Positions 1 to 11,941 of a stretch of 64,000 nt of DNA are shown here, one piece after another. Position 1 is the first letter of the stretch. The number at the start of each line of letters is the position of its first letter. The DNA is from Xenopus tropicalis (lineage: Eukaryota > Chordata > Amphibia > Anura > Pipidae), in assembly GCF_000004195.4 (NCBI RefSeq), contig NC_030680.2, positions 2,048,964 through 2,112,963 of the forward strand, read 5' to 3'. The position numbers and the translations under genes were made by a program. The notes under the pieces are model-generated. The model was not told the DNA's origin and made no database searches. It was given only the letters and a program-made list of their open reading frames with translations.

Positions 1-1575
1 TTTGGGTATCCACTAGTTTCGAGAGCCCTTTGAGATATTTGTATTTGTTCTCTTCAGTTTATGTTGCAGAGGGTGGTGGGAATCAAACAGCAACTACTGG
101 TCCCCATGAGTGGGTTTCCTGTACACTTCTATATCCAGGAAAGGGGACGCTCCTTTGAGGACAGGAATGTGCATATTTTAGACTGAGAAGACCGATGATT
201 TGAAAGAGGCCATTTATGCCAAACTGGAAAAACCATCCCTGAACAGAGGAGGGGGCCTGCAACACCACTTACCCGCTTTAACATCCTCACCCCGGCGCTT
301 TCGCAATTCCCACTTCCAGTCACGTTCATTGAAGAACAATGATCCCCTGCCTCACTGAGAATCATGGTGACTGGATCCCACTTTCATACACCTGCGAATT
401 TCAGCCAACACCTAACTGAATAAGTTCAATGGAACCATTGTGATTGGATGTGACTGTACTACCATTTAAATGCCAGGGAATTCCCTACCAGTCATTAGAA
501 CTGAAGAAGCCACTTGGATAACTGGGGGAAGACTCAGAAAAGTCCAGTTGTTTTAGACTTTATACTAGATACCTCCTACATTTGTTTTTCTACAAGGAGG
601 GCAGCACCAATTATATTCTGATATTGTGACCCTAAGCCTCACACACTGTGACACCAGCATTTCATAATGACCACGGGGTGAGTCCCCCAACATTTTATGA
701 TAAACCTGTGTGGCACAAGCATTTTATGCTTCATTTTGGTGTAACTGGTGCCACTATAGAGAATCCTGTGAATCCTATGGCTGCTGCTCATCCTATATCC
801 CCAGTACTTTGTCTGTTCCCCCCCTCCTGCTGCACAGGGGTGCAATGTACTGGGAAAGAGCCTGATGGCCCTTACTGGGTTTAAAGGTCCAGACCAAGGA
901 GGAAACTGAATTCAGAAAGTCTGATACATGGTAATCAAGGGGTTAAGAAAAGCTCAAAGTCATATTTAGGCAAAAGACTGGGAGAAGCAGCAATCAACGC
1001 AGTCAGAATCAAAGAAGGAAAACAGGCACCAGGAGATCAAGCAAAAATAGTCATTTAGACACACCCAGGAACTCACAGTATGACCAATATTTGTGCATTG
1101 AAATAAGTTTTTGGTGTCTATTTGTTTAGAATTTTCACACCAAGTGCAGCATGATGATGTCACTGCGCCACGTCCCACATGACAGCTATGGGAACCGCCA
1201 TCTTGGACACAATTCAAAAGAGGAAAGGAGCACCATTGGGCACTCCTTGTACACCCTCACCTTGTTCCATTGTAAAGTGATGGATTCTGGGACTTGATGT
1301 CCCTCTGTTTTCCCTGGTGGGTGGGGCACAGATTCTCTGGAAAGCAGAGGGACTCTTATGGTGGCTATACATTATAAGATTCGCCCATTTAGCGAGATCG
1401 CCAAACAAGCACCCTAAGGTGGGCAATATTGGGCTAATTCAGCCATTTCACCCTAGGTCCAAATGATCAAAGTACAATGACCGTGATAGAAGCTCTCAGA
1501 GTGAGGACCATATCAATGAGCCAATGCGGTCCCCAATCCAACTAAAAAATAATTTATGTAATAAATTTTAATAAT
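1..1575. other. Unassigned non-coding stretch
   Basis: I see no convincing exon here. Open frames are short and have no recognisable domain. Around 1350-1540 the sequence resembles a degraded MITE (short inverted motifs around 'gcgagatcgccaaa'), but ends and a target duplication could not be fixed. The missing 5' exons of the Ig-tachylectin-aerolysin gene could lie here or further left; none was identified. Confidence 0.4.
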
Positions 1576-4500
1576 GTAATCCCTCTGTACGGTTCCCCCT
1601 TTTAATCCCTGCATTGTTCCCCCCTGCAGTGTTCACACTTCAGGCTCAGACTGTAATCACCCACATTGTTCCCCTGTACACACCTCAGACATTGTATGTA
1701 CTGTATGGCACACACAGGCAGCATAGGGCAGGCAGAGTATGGCACACACAGGCAGCATAGGGCAGGCAGAGTATGGCACACACAGGCAGCATAGGACAGG
1801 CAGAGTATGGCACACACAGGCAGCATAGGGCAGGTAGAGTATGGCACACACAGGCAGCATCGGGTAGGCAGAGTATGGCACACACAGGCAGCATAGGGCA
1901 AGCAGAGTATGGCACACACAGGCAGCATAGGGCAGGCAGAGTATGGCACACACAGGCAGCATAGGGCAGGCAGAGTATGACACACACAGGCAGCATAGGA
2001 CAGGCAGAGTATGGCACACACAGGCAGCATAGGGCAGGCAGAGTATGGCACACACAGGCAGCATAGGGCAGGCAGAGTATGGCACACACAGGAAGCATAG
2101 GGCAGGCAGAGAGAGTATAGGCACACACAGGCAGCATAGGGCAGGCAGAGTATGAAACACACAGGCAGGGTAGGGCAGGCAGAGTATGGCACACACAGGC
2201 AGCATAGGGCAGGGAGGGTATGGCACACAATGGTAGGGCAGGCAGAGTATGGCACACACAGGCAGGTTAGGGCAGGTAGAGTATGGCACACACAGGCAGC
2301 ATAGGGCAGGGAGGGTATGGCAAACAATAGTAGGGTCAGCAGAGTATGGCACACACAGGCAGGGTAGGGCAGGTAGAGTATGGAACACACAGGCAGGGTA
2401 GGGCAGGGAGGGTATGGCACACACAGGCAGCATAGGGCAAGCAGAGTATGGCACACACAGGCATCGTAGGGCAGGCAGAGTATGGCACACACAGGCAACA
2501 TAGGGCACGGAGGGTATGGCACACAGTGGTAGGGCAGGCAGAGTATAGTGCACACAGGCAGCATAGGGCAGGCAGAGTTTGGCACACACAGGCAGGGTAG
2601 GGCAGGCAGAGTATGGCACACACAGGCAGCATAGGGCAGGCAGAGTATGGCACACAAAGGCAGCACTCTGCCTGCCCTATGCTGCCTGTGTGTGCCATAC
2701 TCTACCTGCCCTACCTTGCCTGTGTGTGCCATACTCTGCCTGCCCTACCATTGTGTGCCATACCCTCCCTGCCCTATGCTGCCTGTGTGTGCCATACTTT
2801 GCCTGCACTATGCTGCCTGTGTGTGCCATACTCTGCCTGCCCTATGCTGCCTGTGTGTGTCATACTCTGCCTGCCCTTTGCTGCCTGTGTGTGCCAAACT
2901 CTACCTGCCCTACCCTGCCTGTGTGTGCCATACTCTGCCTGCCATACCATTGTGTGCAATACCCTCCCTGCCCTATGCTGCCTGTGTGTGCCATACTCTA
3001 CCTGCACTATGCTGCCTGTGTATGCCATACTCTGCTTGCCCTATGCTGCCTGTGTGTGCCATATTCTGCCTGCCCTATGCTGCCTGTGTGTGCCATACTC
3101 TGCCTGCCCTACCATTGTGTGCCATACCCTCCCTGCCCTATGCTGCCTGTGTGTGCCATACTCTGCCTGCACTATGCTGCCTGTGTGTGCCATACTCTGC
3201 CTGCCCTAAGCTACCTGTGTGTGCCATACTCTGCCTGCCCTATGCTGCCTCTGTGTGCCATACTCTGCCTGCCCTATGCTGCCTGTGTGTGCCATACTCT
3301 GCCTGTCCTACGCTGCCTGTGTGTGCCATACTCTGCCTGCCCTATGCTGCCTGTGTGTGCCATACTCTGCCTGCTTTATGCTGCCTGTGTGTGCCATACT
3401 CTGCCTGCCCTACCATTGTGTGCCATACCCTCCCTGCCCTATGCTGCCTGTGTGTGCCATACTCTGCCTGCACTATGCTGCCTGTGTGTGCCATACTCTG
3501 CCTGCCCTAAGCTACCTGTGTGTGCCATACTCTGCCTGCCCTATGCTGCCTGTGTGTGCCATATTCTGCCTGCCCTATGCTGCCTGTGTGTGCCATACTC
3601 TGCCTGTCCTACGCTGCCTGTGTGTGCCATACTCTGCCTGCCCTATGCTGCCTGTGTGTGCCATACTCTGCCTGCTTTATGCTGCCTGTGTGTGCCATAC
3701 TCTGCCTGCCCTACCATTGTGTGCCATACTCTGCCTGCCCTATGCTGCCTGTGTGTGCCATACTCTGCCTGTCCTACGCTGCCTGTGTGTGCCATACTCT
3801 GCCTGCCCTATGCTGCCTGTGTGTGCCATACTCTGCCTGCTTTATGCTGCCTGTGTGTGCCATACACTGCCTGCCCTATGCTGCCTGTGTGTGCCATACT
3901 CTGCCTGCCCTACCCTGCCTGTGTGTCATACTCTGCCTGCCCTATGCTGCCTGTGTGTGCCATACTCTCTCTGCCTGCACTATGCTGTCTGTGTGTGCCA
4001 TAATCTGCTTGCCCTATGCTGCCTGTGTGTGCCATACTCTGCCTGCCCTATGCTGCCTGTGTGTGCCATACTCTCTCTGCCTGCCCTATGCTGCCTGTGT
4101 ATGCTATACTCTGCCTGCATTATGCTGCCTGTGTGTGCCATACTCTGCCTGCCCTACCTTGCCTGTGTGTGCCATACTCTGCCTGCCCTACCATTGTGTG
4201 CCATACCCTGCCTGCCCTATGCTGCCTGTGTGTGCCATACTTTGCCTGCACTATGCTGCCTGTGTGTGCCATACTCTGCCTGCCCTATGCTGCCTGTGTG
4301 TGCCATACTCTGCCTGCCCTTTGCTGCCTGTGTGTGCCATACTCTGCCTGCCCTACCCTGCCTGTGTGTGCCATACTCTGCCTGCCATACCATTGTGTGC
4401 AATACCCTCCCTGCCCTATGCTGCCTGTGTGTGCCATACTCTGCCTGCACTATGCTGCCTGTGTATGCCATACTCTGCTTGCCCTATGCTGCCTGTGTGT

Positions 4501-7500
4501 GCCATACTCTGCCTGCCCTATGCTGCCTGTGTGTGCCATACTCTGCCTGCTTTATGCTGCCTGTGTGTGCCATACTCTGCCTGCCCTACCATTGTGTGCC
4601 ATACTCTGCCTGCCCTATGCTGCCTGTGTGTGCCATACTCTGCCTGTCCTATGCTGCCTGTGTGTGCCATACTCTGCCTGCCCTATGCTGCCTGTGTGTG
4701 CCATACTCTGCCTGCTTTATGCTGCCTGTGTGTGCCATACTCTGCCTGCCCTACCCTGCCTGTGTGTCATACTCTGCCTGCCCTATGCTGCCTGTGTGTG
4801 CCATACTCTCTCTGCCTGCACTATGCTGTCTGTGTGTGCCATACTCTGCTTGCCCTATGCTGCCTGTGTGTGCCATACTCTGCCTGCCCTATGCTGCCTG
4901 TGTGTGCCATACTCTCTTTGCCTGCCCTATGCTTCCTGTGTGTGCAATACTCTGCCTGCCCTATGCTGCCTGTGTATGCCATACTCTGCCTGCATTATGC
5001 TGCCTGTGTGTGCCATACTCTACCTGCCCTACCTTGCCTGTGTGTGCCATACTCTGCCTGCCCTACCATTGTGTGCCATACCCTCCCTGCCCTATGCTGC
5101 CTGTGTGTGCCATACTTTGCCTGCACTATGCTGCCTGTGTGTGCCATACTCTGCCTGCCCTATGCTGCCTGTGTAGCCATACTCTGCCTGCCCTTTGCTG
5201 CCTGTGTGTGCCATACTCTGCCTGCCCTACCCTGCCTGTGTGTGCCATACTCTGCCTGCCATACCATTGTGTGCAATACCCTCCCTGCCCTATGCTGCCT
5301 GTGTGTGCCATACTCTGCCTGCACTATGCTGCCTGTGTGTGCCATACTCTGCCTGCCCTATGCTGCCTGTGTGTGCCATACTCTGCCTGCTTTATGCTGC
5401 CTGTGTGTGCCATACTCTGCCTGCCCTACCATTGTGTGCCATACTCTGCCTGCCCTATGCTGCCTTTGTGTGCCATACTCTGCCTGTCCTATGCTGCCTG
5501 TGTGTGCCATACTCTGCCTGCCCTATGCTGCCTGTGTGTGCCATACTCTGCCTGCTTTATGCTGCCTGTGTGTGCCATACTCTGCCTGCCCTATGCTGCC
5601 TGTGTGTGTCATACTCTGCCTGCCCTACCCTGCCTGTGTGTCATACTCTGCCTGCCCTATGCTGCCTGTGTGTGCCATACTCTCTCTGCCTGCACTATGC
5701 TGTCTGTGTGTGCCATACTCTGCTTGCCCTATGCTGTCTGTGTGTGCCATACTCTGCCTGCCCTATGCTGCCTGTGTGTGCCATACTCTCTCTGCCTGCC
5801 CTATGCTTCCTGTGTGTGCCATACTCTGCCTGCCCTATGCTGCCTGTGTATGTCATACTCTGCCTGCATTATGCTGCCTGTGTGTGCCATACTCTACCTG
5901 CCCTACCTTGCCTGTGTGTGCCATACTCTGCCTGCCCTACCATTGTGTGCCATACCCTCCCTGCCCTATGCTGCCTGTGTGTGCCATACTTTGCCTGCAC
6001 TATGCTGCCTGTGTGTGCCATACTCTGCCTGCCCTACCCTGCCTGTGTGTGCCATACTCTGCCTGCCCTTTGCTGCCTGTGTGTGCCATACTCTGCCTGC
6101 CCTACCCTGCCTGTGTGTGCCATACTCTGCCTGCCATACCATTGTGTGCAATACCCTCCCTGCCCTATGCTGCCTGTGTGTGCCATACTCTGCCTGCACT
6201 ATGCTGCCTGTGTGTGCCATACTCTGCCTGCCCTATGCTGCCTGTGTGTGCCATACTCTGCCTGCTTTATGCTGCCTGTGTGTGCCATACTCTGCCTGCC
6301 CTACCATTGTGTGCCATACTCTGCCTGCCCTATGCTGCCTTTGTGTGCCATACTCTGCCTGTCCTATGCTGCCTGTGTGTGCCATACTCTGCCTGCCCTA
6401 TGCTGCCTGTGTGTGCCATACTCTGCCTGCTTTATGCTGCCTGTGTGTGCCATACTCTGCCTGCCCTATGCTGCCTGTGTGTGCCATACTCTGCCTGCCC
6501 TACCCTGCCTGTGTGTCATACTCTGCCTGCCCTATGCTGCCTGTGTGTGCCATACTCTCTCTGCCTGCACTATGCTGTCTGTGTGTGCCATACTCTGCTT
6601 GCCCTATGCTGCCTGTGTGTGCCATACTCTGCCTGCCCTATGCTGCCTGTGTGTGCCATACTCTCTCTGCCTGCCCTATGCTTCCTGTGTGTGCCATACT
6701 TTGCCTGCCCTATGCTGCCTGTGTATGCCATACTCTGCCTGCATTATGCTGCCTGTGTGTGCCATACTCTACCTGCCCTACCTTGCCTGTGTGTGCCATA
6801 CTCTGCCTGCCCTACCATTGTGTGCCATACCCTCCCTGCCCTATGCTGCGTCTGTGTGCCATACTTTGCCTGCACTATGCTGCCTGTGTGTGCCATACTC
6901 TGCCTGCCCTATGCTGCCTGTGTGTGCCATACTCTGCCTGCCCTTTGCTGCCTGTGTGTGCCATACTCTGCCTGCCCTACCCTGCCTGTGTGTGCCATAC
7001 TCTGCCTGCCATACTATTGTGTGCAATACCCTCCCTGCCCTATGCTGCCTGTGTGTGCCATACTCTGCCTGCACTATGCTGCCTGTGTATGCCATACTCT
7101 GCTTGCCCTATGCTGCCTGTGTTTGCCATACTCTGCCTGCCCTATGCTGCCTGTGTGTGCCATACTCTGCCTGCCCTACCATTGTGTGCCATACCCTCCC
7201 TGCCCTATGCTGCCTGTGTGTGCCATACTCTGCCTGCACTATGCTGCCTGTGTGTGCCATACTCTGCCTGCCCTATGCTGCCTGTGTGTGCCATACTCTG
7301 CCTGCCCTATGCTGCCTGTGTGTGCCATACTCTGCCTGCCCTATGCTGCCTGTGTGTGCCATACTCTGCCTGCCCTATGCTGCCTGTGTGTGCCATACTC
7401 TGCCTGCCCTATGCTGCCTGTGTGTGCCATACTCTGCCTGCTTTATGCTGCCTGTGTGTGCCATACTCTGCCTGCCCTACCATTGTGTGCCATACCCTCC

Positions 7501-9118
7501 CTGCCCTATGCTGCCTGTGTGTGCTAAACTCTGCCTGCACTATGCTGCCTGTGTGTGCCATACTCTGCCTGCCCTAAGCTACCTGTGTGTGCCATACTCT
7601 GCCTGCCCTATGCTGCCTGTGTGTGCCCACACTCTGCCTGCCCTATGCTGCCTGTGTGTGCCATACTCTGCCTGTCCTACGCTGCCTGTGTGTGCCATAC
7701 TCTGCCTGCCCTATGCTGCCTGTGTGTGCCATACTCTGCCTGCTTTATGCTGCCTGTGTGTGCCATACTCTGCCTGCCCTACCATTGTGTGCCATACCCT
7801 CCCTGCCCTATGCTGCCTGTGTGTGCCATACTCTGCCTGCACTATGCTGCCTGTGTGTGCCATACTCTGCCTGCCCTATGCTGCCTGTGTGTGCCATACT
7901 CTGCCTGCCCTAAGCTGCCTGTGTGTGCCATACTCTGCCTGCCCTATGCTGTCTGTGTGTGCCATACTCTGCCTGCCCTATCCTGCCTGTGTGTGCCATA
8001 CTCTGCCTTTCCTACGCTGCCCGTGTGTGCCATACTCTGCCTGCCCTATGCTGCCTGTGTGTGCCATACTCTGCCTGCTTTATGCTGCCTGTGTGTGCCA
8101 TACTCTGCCTGCCTTATGCTGCCTGTGTGTGCCATACTCTGCCTGCCCTACCCTGCCTGTGTGTGTCATACTCTGCCTGCCCTATGCTGCCTGTGTGCGC
8201 CATACTCTCTCTGCCTGCACTATGCTGCCTGTGTGTGCCATACTCTGCTTGCCCTATGCTGCCTGTGTGTGCCATACTCTGCCTGCCCTATGCTGCCTGT
8301 GTGTGCCATACTCTCTCTGCCTGCCCTATGCTTCCTGTGTGTGCCATACTCTGCCTGCCCTATGCTGCCTGTGTGTGCCATACTCTGCCTGCCTTATGCT
8401 GCCTGTGTGTGCCATACTCTACCTGCCCTATCTTGCCTGTGTGTGCCATACTTTGCCTGCCCTACCATTGTGTGCCATACCCTCCCTGCCCTATGCTGCC
8501 TGTGTGTGCCATACTCTGCCTGCCCTGTGCTGCCTGTGTGTGCCATACTCTGCCTGCCCTGTGCTGCCTGTGTGTGCTATACTCCGCCTGCTCTATGCTG
8601 CCTGTGTGTGCTATACTCTACCTTCCCTACCTTGCCTGTGTGTGCCATACTCTGCCTGCCCTACCATTGTGTGCCATACCCTCCCTGCCCTATGCTGCCT
8701 GTGTGTGCCATACTCTGCCTGCCCTATGCTGCCTGTGGGAGGTGAAGCTGGCAGGGGTTGGTTCCGGGAGTTTTTTAGCAGTTGGAAATAGCCATTAAAT
8801 GGTCCCTAAGGTGTGTAATTATGTGCTGGGGGTTGCTGTGCTATCCACAGGGGAGGAGGAGGCAAATTGATTTAAGGGTGTGGCTTAATATGACACAATA
8901 TAATTTTTTCATATATGAATAATGGTTGATATCCCCGCAGTGAGGACCAAGCATCTGGGTTTTTGCTGCACTACCACCATTGTGATAAAATGGGTGTGGT
9001 GTGAAGTGGGTGTGGTTTTAAAAGGGGGCGTGGTCAAATCTGGCTTCCATTAGCAGCCCTCCACCATGTATGCTAGAGAAATTTCAGCCCTCGGCACCGC
9101 AGAAGTTGGACAGCACTG
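1576..9118. mobile_element. hAT-related non-autonomous element, left end lost, hugely expanded
   Basis: The right end (about 8990-9118) is the reverse complement of the left end of the complete hAT element at 41899-42871, finishing in 'ttggacagcactg'. The left flank (about 1577-1690) matches, in inverted orientation, the other internal flank of that element (motif 'gcattgttcccccctgcag'). Both copies carry the same minisatellite between these flanks, so they belong to one family. The left terminal repeat is absent, and I saw no copy upstream of the 8 bases that follow the right end, so the element is truncated. The complete relative is 973 bp; this copy is about 7.5 kb, nearly all of the difference being minisatellite. 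It ends 214 bp before the first Ig-like exon. No transposase is encoded. Confidence 0.75.
1690..8735. repeat. 34-bp minisatellite, about 200 copies, with one orientation switch
   Basis: Unit about 34 bp, carrying 'tatggcacacacaggcagc' in one orientation. From about 1704 to 2664 this strand is displayed; at about 2664 the array flips and runs as the reverse complement to about 8735, so the arms could fold into a large hairpin. Unit variants include a shortened form with 'taccattgtgtgcc' and forms with an added 'tctc'. Larger blocks recur at about 875 bp. Because 34 is not a multiple of three, the unit cycles through all frames; since it lacks stops in one strand, ORFs above 1,000 codons appear in several frames at once, encoding a Cys/Leu/Pro-rich 34-residue pattern. 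These are not treated as genes. Confidence 0.95.
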
Positions 9119-9332
9119 GTCTAAAGGGCTCAAATCAGCAGCTTCAGCTCTCTGTGTATGGGAACCTTAAGTCGCCGAATCATCACCTCACGATGGAACA
9201 GGGTTTCTAAGCAAAATAATAGTAATATTTTTAAATACAATATTCTTTGAGAGAATGATCTTTGAGTTGTGCGATAGGACTAACCTTCTGCCGTCACTGT
9301 TATGTTTCAGCCAATGGGTTTGTGTGTTTCAG

Positions 9333-9779
9333 AGCCGCCCAGACTTTTTCCAATAACGGGATCACAATATTTGCTCCATATGGAAACGGCGACTCTGTCC
9401 TTCCAGATCTCAGGGTTCCGCCCCAAACCCATTCATATTTCTATACATTTGAAAAGAATATGGGGCGAATCGACTGAAATTTACTCCTGGAATTCTGAGG
9501 CACAAACTGGTTCCTCTGCCCCACTGAACAGCGACGGATCTGATACGGCAGAGATGGTCCCGTTGGTGAGAGATGGGGATGGGCACAATCTGCCCCCTCT
9601 GCAGCTTCAGGTGGTTCCTGATTTAGAATCAAGTAAAAGGGGTATTTACTCCTGTCAGTGCACAATGTATATAACCCCCGACATGCACGAAGATGATGGG
9701 GCAGAACTGACAGTGAGGGTCAGTCACATGACTCTGATCTCTCCCATCTCTGTGTCCTGTTGGCTGAACGTGAGGAAAG
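9333..9779 (+). CDS. Ig-like exon 1 of the Ig-tachylectin-aerolysin gene
   Basis: A 447-bp exon (149 codons) bounded by a 'gtgtttcag' acceptor and a 'gtaag' donor; both introns are phase 1, as usual for Ig-type domain exons. The product is a paralogue of the next exon: both start with E-P-P, contain a central W after an E-I segment, share 'CQCT', 'ITPD' and 'DDGAELTVRV', and end in an S-C-x-L motif. The G-strand-like region (VxH...PIS) resembles C1-set Ig domains. A Phe stands where the next exon has Cys in the early beta strand (SFQI versus SCRI). Upstream exons with the signal peptide and start codon were not found, so this is an internal exon. The Ig call rests on pattern, not on a profile search; exon status is better supported than fold. 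Confidence 0.65.
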
Positions 9780-10388
9780 GTAAGAACATCCCCTACTCAA
9801 TGCCTTTATTGGTTACATAGGGCGGGGCCCAGTTTGATTGGTCAGTAAGAGGGAGGGCGGGGTTTCATGAAGAGGTGTTGGGTGCAGGAGACTTCCGTCC
9901 CTTTATAACTTTCCTTTTCTCATTCTCAGAATTTAATAATACATCTTTCTATCTCACTTTGCCAATTTCAGTGCGGCTCTCGCCTATAGCAGTTCATTTC
10001 ATGGCCCTGTGTAGCTTATTATTAAGCATTTTGTCCTGCAAATACTACTCCTGCCATTGTGGTGTAATATGTTTATAAAATAGGGGGAAATGACAGTGTT
10101 ACTTGTATGTGAATATTATACCAGTTTTCCTTGACCTTCCCCCAACTGGGAGCCCCAATATAAACCAGAATAAGTCTGTGTAACTGAACAGCAAAAGCAA
10201 AAGTACAAATATCAGTCTGAACAGGTTCTAATCCCTATTATGTATCTAGGAATGGGCTCTAAAACTGAACTGTAACATTATTTATCTACATTATAACCAG
10301 TGTAATAGGTGCGGCCTGTAGCCTCTGTATCTGTATGGGACCAATACCGCTCATTTACAGCAGCTCCCCCCTTGCTTTACTTTAACAG
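9780..10388 (+). other. Intron between the two Ig-like exons
   Basis: Phase-1 intron of 609 bp with a GT donor and an acceptor after 'ctttactttaacag'. I see no repeat or open frame of note. Confidence 0.6.
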
Positions 10389-10862
10389 AACCCCCAAAAC
10401 CTTCTCCAATTGGGGGAGCGGAACGCCTGGTGCATCTGAGAAAATCCACCCTGAGCTGTCGGATCCCCGGGTCCCTGCCAGAACCCACTGAAATCACTTT
10501 ATATTTGCAAAGAAAAGGCAAAGAACAGATTGAGATTCTCTCTTGGAAACCTGGGGAAAAACCTCTGCCATTTACTGCAGTGTCACAAAGCGCAGAGGGG
10601 CAGGTGGCTAATAAGGCAAAAACAGAGCAGGTAGTGAGTAATGGAAATTCAGCGAGTCTGCCCCCGGCACAGAGGCCCCTGCGAGTGGAAATGGTTCCTG
10701 TAATAACAACAAGTAAATATCAGCGACTTTACAACTGTCAGTGCACAATCCATATAACCCCCGACATAGAGGAAGATGATGGGGCAGAACTGACAGTGAG
10801 GGTCACTCACTCTGCCCTGAGGGGCCCCATCTCTAAGTCCTGTCGGCTGAAGGTGAATGAAG
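10389..10862 (+). CDS. Ig-like exon 2 of the Ig-tachylectin-aerolysin gene
   Basis: A 474-bp exon (158 codons), phase 1 on both sides, with donor 'gtttgt'. It is paralogous along its whole length to the exon at 9333-9779, which suggests exon duplication. It retains a Cys in the early strand (LSCRI), then has a W about 30 residues on, the 'CQCT' motif, 'TPD', 'DDGAELTVRVTH', and 'PIS' before a last Cys. In a canonical C1-set domain the residue two before 'VxH' would be a Cys; here it is Thr (LTVRVTH). Any disulphides must therefore use the Y-x-C-x-C or terminal cysteines. Role unknown; in context it sits before a lectin propeller and a pore-forming module. Confidence 0.65.
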
Positions 10863-10967
10863 GTTTGTTTTTTATTTAATAGTAATGGAGGGAGGGGCCC
10901 AATTAAAACTAATGATAATTTAACCGAAGTGCAGAGTTGATTTATATATTGAGTTGCTTAGATCAAT

Positions 10968-11558
10968 TAAAGGGACACTAAACCCAAACACAAAGCTGCC
11001 CCACAGCGCTCCCTAGTTCTCTATAGAAATTGATAATAAACTTAATTACACATGGAAACCAATTCCCCAATGAGAATTCTACTGAAGAAAAACTTCATTA
11101 TAGATGCAGGAGAAGTGACCAATGAGAATGCTGATTCCCTGTGTCAGGCCCCTTGCTGGTACCTTACATATAGAGATAATGATGGCATTTTCCCGTCATT
11201 ATATGGCACAGGAATCAGACATGGGGATAAAGGGACAGACTTGTTCAGTGCTGGGAAACTGTGCTTATTGCTCCCAACTCCAATTGCAGGAACAGAGAAC
11301 AGGGAGCCGGATTTACTCACATCAGCTGGGATTCTCATTGGGGGATTCTTTTGCATATTAATTGGCCCTAGAGAGCTGGGAAAGTTTTATTGGACAATAT
11401 TGCTTTAAGAATACAGCCCTGATGTTGCTGGACTACAGCTCCCAGCATGCCTCACCCTTCATTATATGTTACATTATTCTGGGATTTGTAGTCCGGCAAC
11501 AGCTGAGTAACGTTGGGTTGAGCCGCGCTGTGCCGCAGGGTTTAGTTTCCCTTTATTT
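10968..11558. mobile_element. MITE with 'aaagggacactaaaccc'-type terminal repeats (copy A)
   Basis: Starts with 'aaagggacactaaaccc' and ends with the inverted 'gggtttagtttccctt'. The interior holds segments shared with copies at 31266-31560 and 47743-48305, including a GC-rich 'gactacagctcccagcatgc' block (11431-11450). It lies in the intron before the tachylectin exon. No coding capacity. Confidence 0.7.
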
Positions 11559-11559
11559 T

Positions 11560-11886
11560 AAAGGGGTTGTAAACCCAGCTGCACAGCGTGGCTCAACCAA
11601 ACATTACTCATTTGTTGCTGGACTACAAATCCCAGAATAATGTAACATATAATGAAGTAAAAAATGCCATCATTATCTCTATATGTAAGGTACCAGCAAG
11701 GGGCCTGACACAGGGAATCAGCATTCTCATTGGTCACTTCTCCTGCATTTATAATTAAGTTATTTATCAGTAGAATTCTCATTGGTGAATTTTCTTGCAT
11801 CTATAATCAGGTTTTCCAACAACTTTTATAGCAAAACTAGGGGGCGCAGTGGGGCAGCATAATTATTGGGTTTACATCCCCTTTAA
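11560..11886. mobile_element. Second MITE copy, inverted against the first (copy B)
   Basis: Begins 'aaaggggttgtaaaccc' and ends 'gggtttacatcccctt'. Much of it is the reverse complement of the preceding copy: the 11650-11800 part pairs with 11052-11190, so the two together form a fold-back of about 0.9 kb. Ends 55 bp before the tachylectin exon. Confidence 0.65.
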
Positions 11887-11941
11887 AAGGTTAGCTTACA
11901 TTTTATATATCTTAGTGAGATTTTTCTCTTTCTCTTTGCAG

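Noticed and set aside
61..183. Possible short terminal exon (about 40 codons) after 'ttctcttcag'
   Set aside because: No domain match, no partner exon in view, and a good acceptor motif alone is common by chance.
3219..7577. Plus-strand ORF of 1,452 codons, Cys-rich, with overlapping ORFs of 1,335 and 1,198 codons
   Set aside because: All three plus frames are open together because a 34-bp unit without stops cycles through them. There is no start context, no domain, and frame shifts occur with unit-length variants.
1690..8735. CRISPR-like array
   Set aside because: Units abut without unique spacers and the context is a eukaryotic transposon.
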